From Phyllobacterium sp. YR531 (GTDB lineage Bacteria > Pseudomonadota > Alphaproteobacteria > Rhizobiales > Rhizobiaceae): DNA of 64,000 nt. A program made the translations under genes and the position numbers. The notes below the pieces were generated by a model that searched no databases, had not been told where the DNA came from, and saw only the letters and a list, made by a program, of their open reading frames with translations. The stretch is from contig NZ_AKIZ01000023.1 in NCBI RefSeq assembly GCF_000282595.1, positions 62,001 to 126,000 on the forward strand, read 5' to 3'. Below are positions 26,019-35,011 of this stretch, in pieces; positions within the stretch are counted from its first letter, which is position 1; each line of letters begins with the position of its first letter.

Positions 26019-28622
26019 ATGCCCAAAGAAAACAACGTGCCAACGTCAATCTATAGATTGCTCCTGAAAGACGGTTTTACGTTTCATCATCTGGAATCGA
26101 TAGTGCCTTACTTGAAACGATTGGGAGTTGACTGTGTCAGTGTCTCGTCGGTTTTTGAGACCAGCGATGCGGGCAATGGCAGACGCTCCTTCGATCCCGA
26201 AAAATTGGATGTAGCGTCGGGAGGGGAGCAAGGATTTGCTTTGCTCAATCAGGCACTCGCCAATGCCGGGATCAGCCTGCTGATCGATATCAATCCAAAT
26301 CAAATCTCTTTTTCTCACAAGAACGCTTGGTGGCGATCAATTCTCGAGTGGGGAAAAGATGCTGAATACGCCGCCTACTTTGACATTGATTGGAACAGGC
26401 AATTAAGCCTTCCAATATTGGAGCGGCCACTTGCTGAAGAGCTGGCTGCAGGTTCGATAACCCTGCTGTTTGATACCAACGCGAGAGCTTTGGGCATATC
26501 CTATTTGGACAGCTTCTGTCCCTTGTCGCCGCAGTCCTATAACAAGGTTCTGGCTGGGCTAGACAATGATTTGGCTGGTGGGCTCCGCAAGGCAGGAAAT
26601 GAGGCCCATCCACTTCAGGCAAACCATTTCCACGAGAGGCTGGGCAGCATCTACGATACAAGCAGCATCTCAAACCGTTTGGAACTCGCCAGGCACCTCA
26701 ATCTGCTGGCTTTTGATGCTACCTCGCTTAAGAACACCCTGACAGAACAGCATTGGGTACTGTCCACTTTAGCTGAAGCTCGCGAGTACTTGGGTTACCG
26801 GCACTCCTACGACTCGTTGTACTCTGTCGCAGCGCGGGTAGAGAATACCAAAGTGTTTGATAAGTTTCATAAAACTGCGCTGGAATTACTCCAGCTGAAC
26901 ACAGTAACCGGATTCCGCGTGAACCAAATTGATGGTCTCGCAGATCCTGCAGGTTACTTAAAACAGCTGCGTGAAGCAGCAGGTGACGAAGCTTACATCG
27001 TGACCGATAAAATTTTTCTGAATGGCGAATGCGCTCCAGATGATTGGGAGGCAGATGGAACGGCTGGCTATGATTTTATCGCTGCCACTTCAAACCTGTT
27101 CATTGATCACACGCAGCTTCCCGTTCTGGAACAGGCTCATGCGACGATCGCTGGGGTAGAGAACGAAAAGGCAAATCATTATCGCACCGCGAAATATGCA
27201 ATTCTCCAAAAAAAGTTTGCCCCGGAATTGAACGCACTGGGTGAAATGTTGCTGCAATTCACATCGGACAAGATCGATCAACTGGAGATAAGGCGGATAA
27301 TTTCACAACACATCACCGAATTGCCGGTGTTCCGTAGCTATTCGGGAGACCCGCTAAATAGTCACGCAGAAATATTGCTGGCTGCAGGACTGGAAAAATC
27401 TGAACTGCCAGAAGGCATGCTCAAAAACTTCGATACCCGCTATCAGCAGCTATCGGCGGCGGTTATGGCTCAAACAATAGAAGAGTCTTACCGTTATGAC
27501 CGAGGCCCAATATCACTCGATGAAATCACAGTTTCCTCTGCGGAGGCGGAACATCCCACAGAAGCATTTCATAGGCATATGGCTCAAAAAGCAGCCACAA
27601 TGCCATTAGGAATGAATGCAACCAACTTTTCCTATGCCACAAAATTTGGTGAAGACGCCCGTATGCGCCTTTTAGCACTCACCGAAGCACCCGCCATCTG
27701 GGCAGAATGTGTTTCCGATTGGCGCATACGTTTTGCGAGAAACATCCAGACAATTGAAACCGTAGCTGTTCCGCACCCCGAAACCGAATGGCTCATTTAT
27801 CAAACCATGGCTGCAATTTGGCCGCTCCAACTGCATCTTGATGATCAGCAGTCGCTTTTCGCGGTTCAAGAGGAGCTCACAAGCTTTGTAATAAGGGCTG
27901 TTCGGGAGATGAGAAAAGACGCCTTCTGGACGAACGTCAATCGACCGTATGAATTGGCAATCACCGAATATATCTGCTCGATCTTCGAGGATCGCGCATT
28001 TCTTGCGGAGTTTGCGGATCGGATGAAGCCTTATTGGGTGACGGGAGCACTTAACAGCCTCTCACAAACCGTCCTCAAAATGACTGCGCCCGGAGTCCCA
28101 GTCATACAGAGCGGTTGCGAAAGTTGGGATTTTGCACTTTCGCAAAGCGGTTCATCAGTTGGTGGAGGCTTTGGTGATTTGAGCACTCAACTGAATTATG
28201 CAGAGCAATCTCCACTCGTTAATCTTTTGTCGGATTGGCATTCTGGTGCAATAAAGCAGCGTGTAGCGACGATGCATCTGCGACTGCGGCAACAACATCC
28301 AAGCTTGTTCCTGCAAGGCGACTATACTCCATTGCAGGTCAGCGGCTCTTACTCTAATCATGTTTTGGCATTCATGCGCCGAAGTGAAACGGCGTCCTGC
28401 ATCATTGCTGTTCCACGCCTGACATTCGAAGCGGCCTCAAGATTTCAGGAACCTTTCATGCCTATTTCAGCTTGGGATGACACGGCTATCCATTTGCCAA
28501 AGGCGGCTTCTTCGACAACATATGAAAATATCCTCACCGGAGAAATGCTTACTCCGGATGATACCTTGCTTGTTGCCGAAGCCATGCGTGATTTTTCTAC
28601 AGCCACACTCGTCAAGCACTGA
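26019..28622 (+). CDS. TreY-like (GH13_26) protein lacking the catalytic residues
   Basis: An 867-residue protein that aligns by eye along its whole length with malto-oligosyltrehalose synthase: N-terminal SIYRLLLKDGFTFHHLE and PYLKRLGVDCVSVSS, then WWRSILEWGKDAEYAAYFDI, GTAGYDFI and the C-terminal region. The GH13 active site is gone: region I His is Q95 (DINPNQ), nucleophile Asp is N302 (FRVNQIDGL), acid/base Glu is D330 (IVTDKIF), and the His-Asp of THDTK is S538-Y539 (NFSYATKFGEDAR). The frame is intact, arguing for function without trehalose synthase catalysis. No treZ or glycogen gene is near. It may bind glucan or regulate OtsA. ATG 26019 has only a weak ribosome-binding site. Confidence 0.85.
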   Translation: MPKENNVPTSIYRLLLKDGFTFHHLESIVPYLKRLGVDCVSVSSVFETSDAGNGRRSFDPEKLDVASGGEQGFALLNQALANAGISLLIDINPNQISFSHKNAWWRSILEWGKDAEYAAYFDIDWNRQLSLPILERPLAEELAAGSITLLFDTNARALGISYLDSFCPLSPQSYNKVLAGLDNDLAGGLRKAGNEAHPLQANHFHERLGSIYDTSSISNRLELARHLNLLAFDATSLKNTLTEQHWVLSTLAEAREYLGYRHSYDSLYSVAARVENTKVFDKFHKTALELLQLNTVTGFRVNQIDGLADPAGYLKQLREAAGDEAYIVTDKIFLNGECAPDDWEADGTAGYDFIAATSNLFIDHTQLPVLEQAHATIAGVENEKANHYRTAKYAILQKKFAPELNALGEMLLQFTSDKIDQLEIRRIISQHITELPVFRSYSGDPLNSHAEILLAAGLEKSELPEGMLKNFDTRYQQLSAAVMAQTIEESYRYDRGPISLDEITVSSAEAEHPTEAFHRHMAQKAATMPLGMNATNFSYATKFGEDARMRLLALTEAPAIWAECVSDWRIRFARNIQTIETVAVPHPETEWLIYQTMAAIWPLQLHLDDQQSLFAVQEELTSFVIRAVREMRKDAFWTNVNRPYELAITEYICSIFEDRAFLAEFADRMKPYWVTGALNSLSQTVLKMTAPGVPVIQSGCESWDFALSQSGSSVGGGFGDLSTQLNYAEQSPLVNLLSDWHSGAIKQRVATMHLRLRQQHPSLFLQGDYTPLQVSGSYSNHVLAFMRRSETASCIIAVPRLTFEAASRFQEPFMPISAWDDTAIHLPKAASSTTYENILTGEMLTPDDTLLVAEAMRDFSTATLVKH

Positions 28623-28643
28623 GGCTAATATCAAACATAAGAT

Positions 28644-28673
28644 GGAATAAGTTCTCCGCTGAGAACTTATTCC
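28644..28673. terminator. Long perfect hairpin between the TreY-like gene and the ABC importer
   Basis: GGAATAAGTTCTC and GAGAACTTATTCC form a 13-base-pair stem with a four-base CGCT loop, between two convergent genes. Neither side has a U tract, so it may act as an mRNA end-protecting structure or factor-assisted terminator for both strands. Confidence 0.6.
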
Positions 28674-28691
28674 TAGAGTATACCGCGAATT

Positions 28692-29657
28692 CTACAGGCC
28701 GTTTGCCTTCAGTATTTCAGGGGCATTTTCTTTCGTGATGGTTTCAGTGCCGAGTACGATTTTCTTTTCGACTTTTTCACCAGCGAGCACTTTTAGCGCC
28801 TGACGAAGTCCTTCTGCACCGGGTGTGGGATAAAGGAACGTTGCTGCGAGTTCACCTTTATTTACCCACTGCACACCTTCATTAGGCAAGCCGTCAACAC
28901 CTAGAAAAAGTATGCTTTTTTCGCGCCCGGCATCCTTTGCTGCGAGGTATGCACCATATGCCATGGGATCATTGTGCCCATAAACCACTGAGATATCTTC
29001 ATGATTTCGCAGAGCAGTCGCCATTATGTTATAGGCCTGATCCTGCTTCCAATCTCCGGACTGTTTGTCCAGCAAATAAGTAATGCCCTTCTCAGCATCG
29101 GTAAATTTGTGGAAGCCGTTACTACGATCATGACTGGCTTGGGTGCCAAGACCGCCCCAAATCTCCACGACTGTTCCCTTGGCTTTGCCAGCGCCACCAA
29201 GAAGCTCCACCGCATATTTCCCCGCAGCTTCCCCGATGACAACATTATCGCCGCCAATCCATTGCGTGTACTTTTCAGTATCGACATTGCGATCAAGGAC
29301 GATCACCGGAATACCGGCATCCATAGCCTTTTCAACGACGCCAGTAAGACCAGCAGATTCCTTAGGAGAGATGAGTATTGCATCTACCTCCTGACGAATG
29401 AAATTCTCGACATCGGCAACCTGCTTTTCTGTCTTGTCCTGACCATCAGCGACAAGAAGTTCGACATTGGCATGCTTTTTTGCCTCTGCTTCCAAATCCT
29501 TGTTGAACTGTACACGCCAAGGCTCAACTGTAGTGGTTTGGCTGAAACCAATTACGTATTTGTCTTTGGCTTGCGCAACTGCACCATTGATTGCCAACGG
29601 CATCAACATGACTGTCGCCAATGCCAGCTTTGAAAAATGTCTACGGGTTATGTTCAT
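28692..29657 (-). CDS. Sugar ABC importer substrate-binding protein (RbsB/YtfQ-like)
   Basis: A periplasmic type I binding protein of 321 residues with a signal peptide (twin Arg at RRHFSK, hydrophobic LALATVMLMPLAINGAVAQA). The mature part begins YVIGFSQTTTVEPWRVQF, and DAILISPKES and GIPVIVLDRNVD are typical of pentose/galactofuranose binding proteins such as YtfQ. It is the third gene of the importer operon, 24 bases after the permease. The ligand is probably a sugar or sugar-like compound; the neighbouring DUF1349 and GntR genes do not settle it. Confidence 0.9.
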   Translation of the reverse strand: MNITRRHFSKLALATVMLMPLAINGAVAQAKDKYVIGFSQTTTVEPWRVQFNKDLEAEAKKHANVELLVADGQDKTEKQVADVENFIRQEVDAILISPKESAGLTGVVEKAMDAGIPVIVLDRNVDTEKYTQWIGGDNVVIGEAAGKYAVELLGGAGKAKGTVVEIWGGLGTQASHDRSNGFHKFTDAEKGITYLLDKQSGDWKQDQAYNIMATALRNHEDISVVYGHNDPMAYGAYLAAKDAGREKSILFLGVDGLPNEGVQWVNKGELAATFLYPTPGAEGLRQALKVLAGEKVEKKIVLGTETITKENAPEILKANGL

Positions 29658-29681
29658 TTTCTCTCTCCCTTTGATATTGTT

Positions 29682-30962
29682 TTATTTTTCCACCCGGTCT
29701 CGCATTCTCAGTTGCGATAGAAAGAACAGCCAGCCGCTCGAACGTCGCTCCTGCAGAAGCACAGCGACGATGATAATCGCGCCTTTCAAGACGAGTTGCG
29801 TATTGCTGTCGATATTGTTCAGCTGAAGAATGTTACTGAGGAAACCGAAGATCAGGACACCGACGAGTGTGCCGATCATTGATCCGCGACCGCCCATCAG
29901 GCTGGTGCCGCCGATGACAACCGCTGCAATCGCGTCAAGCTCCAGCCCCATTCCAGCATCAGGCTTCCCTTGACGATATTGCGCGACATAGAGAATGCCA
30001 GCCAAGGCAGCGAGATAGCCGGATATGGCATAGACCGTAATTTTCACCCGCCAGACGGGTACCCCCGCCAGCCGGGCAGATTCTTCATTGCCACCTATCG
30101 CGTAGACGTAGCGTCCAAATTTCGTGAACTTCAGGACGATCCAGAAAAGGAAAATCACTCCGGCAAATATAACGCCAGGAACAGGAATGACACCGAGTAT
30201 CAATGAGCGAAGAAACTCGAAATCTTCCGTAGCATTGCTGCCAGTATAAACCGGCCATACGGCGGTGTTTTGGCCGGCGGTCAAGCGAGCAATGCCCAAA
30301 CCTGCTACCATCATGGCAAGTGTCACAATAAAAGGTTGCAGCCTTCCTCCAACAATGACCAATCCATTGATCATGCCAAGCATAAAACCAACTGCAGGAA
30401 CAACCAACAACACGAGCAGTACACCTGCTTTGCCCTCCGACCCCATCGCCATGCAAAATGCGATGGCAAGGGCTGTCACGACTGATGCGGCCCCTATGAT
30501 CCTGGGATTAGCAAATGAACCCGAGGGTGAATTTGCCTGAGAGTTCCCTTTAAGTTTCGCTGCAAAGCTCAGCACTCCAAAGAGGCATACGAACGCCAGA
30601 ATAAAAAGTGCCGGGGTTCCGATTGAATAAGCTGCCGACCAGCCTTCGTTGGTCAAAAGCATGGCGCAAACCACCGAACCCAATGCAAGCACCGAGCCAA
30701 CGGAAAGATCGATACCGGCGATCAAAATAACTAACGTCATTCCGACTGCGGTTATGCCTGTTACCGATATTTGACGAAAGACATCGGAAAGATTGCCGAA
30801 TGACAAAAAGATATTATTGCCTTTTGACGAAATCGGCGAAGACAAAACTCCGACCAGAAACAGCAAAACCAAACCCCAATAGAGCTTCGTATGCTTTAAA
30901 ACGGTTTTCAGGCGCTCGGAAGCTCCAGAGGATACACTGATCTGCTCGCTTAACTTGCTCAC
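29682..30962 (-). CDS. Sugar ABC importer permease (RbsC family) with enlarged loop region
   Basis: A 426-residue inner-membrane permease. The RbsC-like core is clear: GITAVGMTLVILIAGIDLSV, GRLQPFIVTLAMM and the docking region VIGGTSLMGGRGSMIGTLVG. It is about 90 residues longer than ribose permease because of an insert of about residues 120-190 that carries extra hydrophobic stretches (AASVVTALAIAFCMAM). The same enlarged form is known in a subset of sugar importers. Start overlaps the ATPase stop by four bases. Confidence 0.9.
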   Translation of the reverse strand: MSKLSEQISVSSGASERLKTVLKHTKLYWGLVLLFLVGVLSSPISSKGNNIFLSFGNLSDVFRQISVTGITAVGMTLVILIAGIDLSVGSVLALGSVVCAMLLTNEGWSAAYSIGTPALFILAFVCLFGVLSFAAKLKGNSQANSPSGSFANPRIIGAASVVTALAIAFCMAMGSEGKAGVLLVLLVVPAVGFMLGMINGLVIVGGRLQPFIVTLAMMVAGLGIARLTAGQNTAVWPVYTGSNATEDFEFLRSLILGVIPVPGVIFAGVIFLFWIVLKFTKFGRYVYAIGGNEESARLAGVPVWRVKITVYAISGYLAALAGILYVAQYRQGKPDAGMGLELDAIAAVVIGGTSLMGGRGSMIGTLVGVLIFGFLSNILQLNNIDSNTQLVLKGAIIIVAVLLQERRSSGWLFFLSQLRMRDRVEK

Positions 30963-32515
30963 GCAGCTTCTCCTTGAAGCCGTACACCCAATGGTGTGGC
31001 GAGTTCCATTATGCGTTCTTCAGAAAACTCTTCGCTGCCAACGATTCCCGTCGCCCTGCCCTCGCACATGACGAGGATGCGGTTCGACAAAGACAGGAGT
31101 TCGGGTAACTCGGAGCTCACCATCACAATCGCAACGCCAGTCGCAGCGAGTTGCTTTAGCAGATCATAAATCTCCTCTTTTGCACCCACATCAATTCCGC
31201 GAGTGGGCTCGTCCAGCAAGACGACGCGCGGCCTTGTTTCGAGCCATTTGCCAAGGACAATTTTTTGCTGGTTGCCACCACTCAATTCTTCAATTTTTTG
31301 GTCTGGCCCCTGGCAACGGACGCGCATCGATTGGATCATACGTCGCGTTACAGCATTTTCACGCAAACGGCTTATCCAACCGAGCGGAGCGAGCTGCGGA
31401 AGCGAAGGGAGCACGGCATTTGAACGAATGTCAGCTTGCATGAGCAGACCGCTGCCTTTCCTGTCCTCTGTAAGAAAAGCAATACCATTCGTCACCGAAA
31501 CGCGCGGCGTCAGGGATTGTACGTTGGAAGAGATTCCACCGCGCGAAATTGCCCCCGAGCGCTGGCCGATCGGAGCACCGAATATAAGTTCGAGCACCTC
31601 AGTCCGACCCGATCCAAGCAACCCGCCAATACCGAATATTTCTCCGGCGTGAACCTCAAAGCTTACATCATCAACGACCTTATGCATTCGCCCGCGCGAA
31701 TTGGGTTTTTGCAGGCCAATATTCCTTACTGAAAGCGCTACCGGATTGCCCGAGACGGTACTTTTGCTTTCCTGTGGCTTCAATTCACGCCCAACCATCA
31801 TACGAATAACATCGCGCTCGCTGACTTCACTTGAGCGTCGTGTAGCAATAAAATTACCGTCTCTCAGAACAGTAATCTTGTCTGCTAGGGCAAATACCTC
31901 GCTCATTCGGTGCGAGATATAGAGTATTGCAACCCCTTGCTTTGCCAGAGCCCTCACAAACCCAGCCAAACGTTGCGCTTCAGCTTCTGACAGCGCAGAT
32001 GTTGGTTCATCAAGGACGAGTACATCGGCGTTGAGTGATAGCGCCCGCGCAATTTCCACCAGTTGCTGCTCACCAACTCTCAACGTTTCAACATCGGCCC
32101 GCGCATCAATATCTATACCGAAGCGGGCGAGTATCTCGGCACTTCTGTTTTCAATTTCCCTATAGTCGATAAACAGCCCGGCTTTGAGCGGTTCGCGCCC
32201 GAGAAAAATATTCTCGGACACGCTCAAGCTTGGAATGAGATTAAGCTCTTGATGGATGATGGCGATACCGTCGCGTTCGGCTTCTTTTGGTGTAGCAAAG
32301 TCCACTTCGCGTCCACGAACTTCCATATGTCCCGCGCTTCGCTGATGCACACCACTCAGAATTTTTACGAGTGTTGATTTTCCTGCGCCGTTTTCACCCA
32401 TGATCGCATGGATTTCACCCGGGTAAACGTCGAGATCAACGCTCCGTAAAGCTATCACGTGAGCAAAAGACTTACTGACGGCACGCAGAGAAATAACAGG
32501 TTTCGAACTTTCCAA
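30959..32515 (-). CDS. Sugar ABC importer ATPase, two fused ABC domains (RbsA/YtfR-like)
   Basis: About 518 residues with two ABC domains. The first has Walker A GENGAGKST and Walker B DVLVLDEPTSALSEAEAQR; the second has signature LSGGNQQKIVLGKWL and DEPTRGIDVGAKEEIYDLL, as usual for carbohydrate (CUT2) importers. I set the start at TTG 32515 because a strong GGGAGG lies eight bases upstream and the product then begins at SSKPVISLRAVSKSF; a longer reading would enter the regulatory region. First gene of the operon. Confidence 0.9.
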   Translation of the reverse strand: MESSKPVISLRAVSKSFAHVIALRSVDLDVYPGEIHAIMGENGAGKSTLVKILSGVHQRSAGHMEVRGREVDFATPKEAERDGIAIIHQELNLIPSLSVSENIFLGREPLKAGLFIDYREIENRSAEILARFGIDIDARADVETLRVGEQQLVEIARALSLNADVLVLDEPTSALSEAEAQRLAGFVRALAKQGVAILYISHRMSEVFALADKITVLRDGNFIATRRSSEVSERDVIRMMVGRELKPQESKSTVSGNPVALSVRNIGLQKPNSRGRMHKVVDDVSFEVHAGEIFGIGGLLGSGRTEVLELIFGAPIGQRSGAISRGGISSNVQSLTPRVSVTNGIAFLTEDRKGSGLLMQADIRSNAVLPSLPQLAPLGWISRLRENAVTRRMIQSMRVRCQGPDQKIEELSGGNQQKIVLGKWLETRPRVVLLDEPTRGIDVGAKEEIYDLLKQLAATGVAIVMVSSELPELLSLSNRILVMCEGRATGIVGSEEFSEERIMELATPLGVRLQGEAA

Positions 32516-32554
32516 AAAATGTTCCTCCCAAAACATTCTTTTAAAGCTAGTGTG

Positions 32555-32564
32555 TAACATGTTA
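32555..32564. promoter_or_regulatory. Palindrome TAACATGTTA, candidate GntR operator
   Basis: A perfect 10-base palindrome between the divergent importer ATPase start (32515) and GntR start (32649), the place expected for an FCD-type GntR repressor site that controls both. Confidence 0.45.
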
Positions 32565-32648
32565 GATGTTGGAGAAGGAGAGTCAATTGCTTTTGCAAAA
32601 GACTTGAATTGCTTTAATGCCAGCTGGAATTCAGGGGGAGTTTCACAC

Positions 32649-33353
32649 TTGCAACCACGCTTCTCGAGCAAAAACTACAAGGAACAAAAAGTAGTCTCCG
32701 CGACCCGTAAAGATCAGGTCTACGGCATACTCCGACAAGCAATTATCTCATCGCAGCTTGCCCCCGGGGAAGCAATACGGAAAGAACTCGTCGCGAACCA
32801 GCTTGGAGTCTCCAGAACACCGGTCAGCGAGGCCATCAGCAGGCTCGCTGGTGAAGGTCTTGTGGAAATCTATCCGCAAGCCGGGACATTTGTAGCGCGG
32901 CTTTGGTTGGACAAGATTGAAACTGCGCAATTCGTGCGTGTTGCACTTGAAACCGCTGCCATCCGACGCGCGGCAATAAACAGTACAGAAGAAATCGCGG
33001 CACGGCTTCGCGACAACCTTGATGATCAACGTAAAGCGGCTGAAATATTGGATTTCGAGCAGTTTTACGAGTTGGATGAGGCGCTGCATGACATGATCTG
33101 TGACGCGTCCGGGTTCGTAGGCCTACGCGAAATTGCTGCCAAAGAACGCAGCCAGATCGACCGCGTCAGGCGACTACTCCTGCATTACGAAACAAGGATG
33201 AGTGAAACTCTGATTGAACACGAAGCCATTATCTCGGCTATCACAATGCGTAACCCCGATCTCGCGGCAAAAACAATGGAGGATCATATCTCGAAAATGG
33301 GTATCATGCTTCTTCAACTTCGGGAAAAAAGACCGGAATTATTCGGAAGCTGA
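32649..33353 (+). CDS. GntR family regulator (FadR/FCD subfamily)
   Basis: A 234-residue regulator: winged helix at about residues 20-85 (YGILRQAIISSQLAPGEAI, then NQLGVSRTPVSEAISRLAGE) and a C-terminal FCD all-helical ligand domain with the metal-type pattern of Asp/His side chains (DEALHDMI, EHEAIISAI, MEDHISKM). TTG 32649 was chosen because GGGGGAG is eight bases upstream. Divergent from the sugar importer it probably controls. Its 3' end overlaps the DUF1349 gene by 15 bases. Confidence 0.9.
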   Translation: MQPRFSSKNYKEQKVVSATRKDQVYGILRQAIISSQLAPGEAIRKELVANQLGVSRTPVSEAISRLAGEGLVEIYPQAGTFVARLWLDKIETAQFVRVALETAAIRRAAINSTEEIAARLRDNLDDQRKAAEILDFEQFYELDEALHDMICDASGFVGLREIAAKERSQIDRVRRLLLHYETRMSETLIEHEAIISAITMRNPDLAAKTMEDHISKMGIMLLQLREKRPELFGS

Positions 33354-33932
33354 AGCCTCGTCATCATGCAGATTGCGGGAAATCGCGGGGCCAATCTTGA
33401 GGCCAGTGAAGCCAGCCTTGAACCCTGCACGCTCAGGTGAACAGGCCATCGCGCCGACAGCTGCGTCGGCAGACGAAAAAGGTGCAAGTCTTGCCATTTG
33501 CCATGCACCACCATTTATCGAATATTGCACGCGGACAGCATCGCCATGGCGAGTAAGCCTTACGCTTATCTCATCCGTGGTGAGCGTATTGTACAATGGA
33601 ATAACAGACCAATCTGATATTCCATTGGTAACGACAACGCTGAAATGCATTAAATCGTCCGTATATTCTATGCCAGCCTTTATCCAGTTCCGCTCGTCTA
33701 TCCGGAGCAATAACCCAGCTTGATCGTAAAGTTCCTCGTACTCACCCCTGATAGTAACAATTGCACTGAAATCACCTGACACCGGCGCTAGATAAGCATG
33801 CCCATTGTCACGCTCGAACCCGTAGAATGTGCGCTGCCAGAAATCCGTGCGATCATCCGTTACAAGCTTGAGTTCCTGCTCGTTACCGGTGTGTACGGCT
33901 GGCTCATTTAACCAGCTGAATAGTGAACTCAT
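33339..33932 (-). CDS. DUF1349 domain protein (concanavalin-like fold)
   Basis: A 197-residue protein with the DUF1349 pattern: FSWLNEP at the start, TDFWQRTFYGFERDNGH, then QAGLLLRIDERNWIKAGIEY and VRVQYSINGGAWQMARLA. The fold is a beta-sandwich as in lectins and glycan-binding proteins; no enzyme activity is established. It lies beside the sugar importer and GntR gene, so a role in handling the same carbohydrate is plausible. ATG 33932 or ATG 33938 may be used; both follow GCAGGAG. Confidence 0.85.
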   Translation of the reverse strand: MSSLFSWLNEPAVHTGNEQELKLVTDDRTDFWQRTFYGFERDNGHAYLAPVSGDFSAIVTIRGEYEELYDQAGLLLRIDERNWIKAGIEYTDDLMHFSVVVTNGISDWSVIPLYNTLTTDEISVRLTRHGDAVRVQYSINGGAWQMARLAPFSSADAAVGAMACSPERAGFKAGFTGLKIGPAISRNLHDDEASASE

Positions 33933-34040
33933 ATGCATTCTGCTCCTGCTGTGTCATTGCCGCGCCGTCAGTGCGACGTTATTAGCACTGGGAAGTGCGA
34001 TTCAGGCAGCGTTAATAGACCATCACGGTTTGGAAAAATC

Positions 34041-35009
34041 ATGTCACGTTTTTTACCTGATACATTCACAGTGCTGCTTGTCGTCACAGTGATCATAGCT
34101 TCTTTTGCGCCAGTCAGCGGCGAAGCAGCTGAATATTTCGGTTATGCGACCAAAATTGCCATTGGTTTGTTGTTCTTCCTGCATGGCGCCCGACTGTCAC
34201 GCGATGTTGTCATTGCGGGCTTTCTTCACTGGAAACTGCATCTTACCATCCTGGCAGCCACCTTCGTTCTCTTTCCCCTGCTCGGCTTGGGAATTGGCTT
34301 TTTGGTACCCATCATTCTCTCACCAGCCTTGTATGCTGGCGTTTTATTCCTCTGCGTACTGCCATCAACGGTCCAATCATCAATTGCGTTTACATCTATC
34401 GCTGGCGGGAATGTCCCTGCCGCGATTTGTGCAGCAACCGCATCAAATATATTCGGGATGTTTTTGACGCCGATTCTAGCGGGAGTTCTGTTATCTGCTC
34501 AGGGGCACGCCGGATTTTCGCTGGACGCACTAAAATCGATACTTCTTCAACTGCTGGCACCGTTCGTACTTGGCCAGATACTGCAGCCATGGATTGGCAA
34601 CTTTCTTCGCAGCAAGAAAAAACTTCTGATGCCGATTGATCGCGGATCAATCCTGATGGTCGTTTATCTGGCTTTCAGCGAATCCGTCACCGAAGGACTA
34701 TGGCGCACGATCTCGATCAGCGATCTCGCAATACTCATTGTGATCGATATAGTCTTATTGGCGATTGTTCTTGCGGTAACAATGTTCGGCAGCCACTGGG
34801 CTGGCTTTTCAAGGGAAGACGAGATCGCAATCACCTTTTGCGGATCAAAGAAAAGTCTGGCAAGCGGCGTCCCCATTGCAACCGTCCTGTTCGCAGGACA
34901 GAGCATAGGCGGCATCATGCTGCCATTAATGCTGTTTCATCAAATTCAGCTGATGGCATGCGCCGTAATTGCGCAGCGTTATGCCGACAAGGCGAACAGG
35001 ATCGCCTGA
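34041..35009 (+). CDS. Bile acid:sodium symporter-like membrane protein (SBF-like, YfeH type)
   Basis: A 322-residue protein of about ten membrane helices. Typical SBF-like pieces are GLLFFLHGARLSRDVVIAG, FLCVLPSTVQSSIAFTSIAG and TFCGSKKSLASGVPIATVLF. The natural substrate of this bacterial YfeH-like branch is unknown; an organic anion is a fair guess. It converges with acvB with only two bases between the stops. Confidence 0.88.
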   Translation: MSRFLPDTFTVLLVVTVIIASFAPVSGEAAEYFGYATKIAIGLLFFLHGARLSRDVVIAGFLHWKLHLTILAATFVLFPLLGLGIGFLVPIILSPALYAGVLFLCVLPSTVQSSIAFTSIAGGNVPAAICAATASNIFGMFLTPILAGVLLSAQGHAGFSLDALKSILLQLLAPFVLGQILQPWIGNFLRSKKKLLMPIDRGSILMVVYLAFSESVTEGLWRTISISDLAILIVIDIVLLAIVLAVTMFGSHWAGFSREDEIAITFCGSKKSLASGVPIATVLFAGQSIGGIMLPLMLFHQIQLMACAVIAQRYADKANRIA

Positions 35010-35011
35010 CC

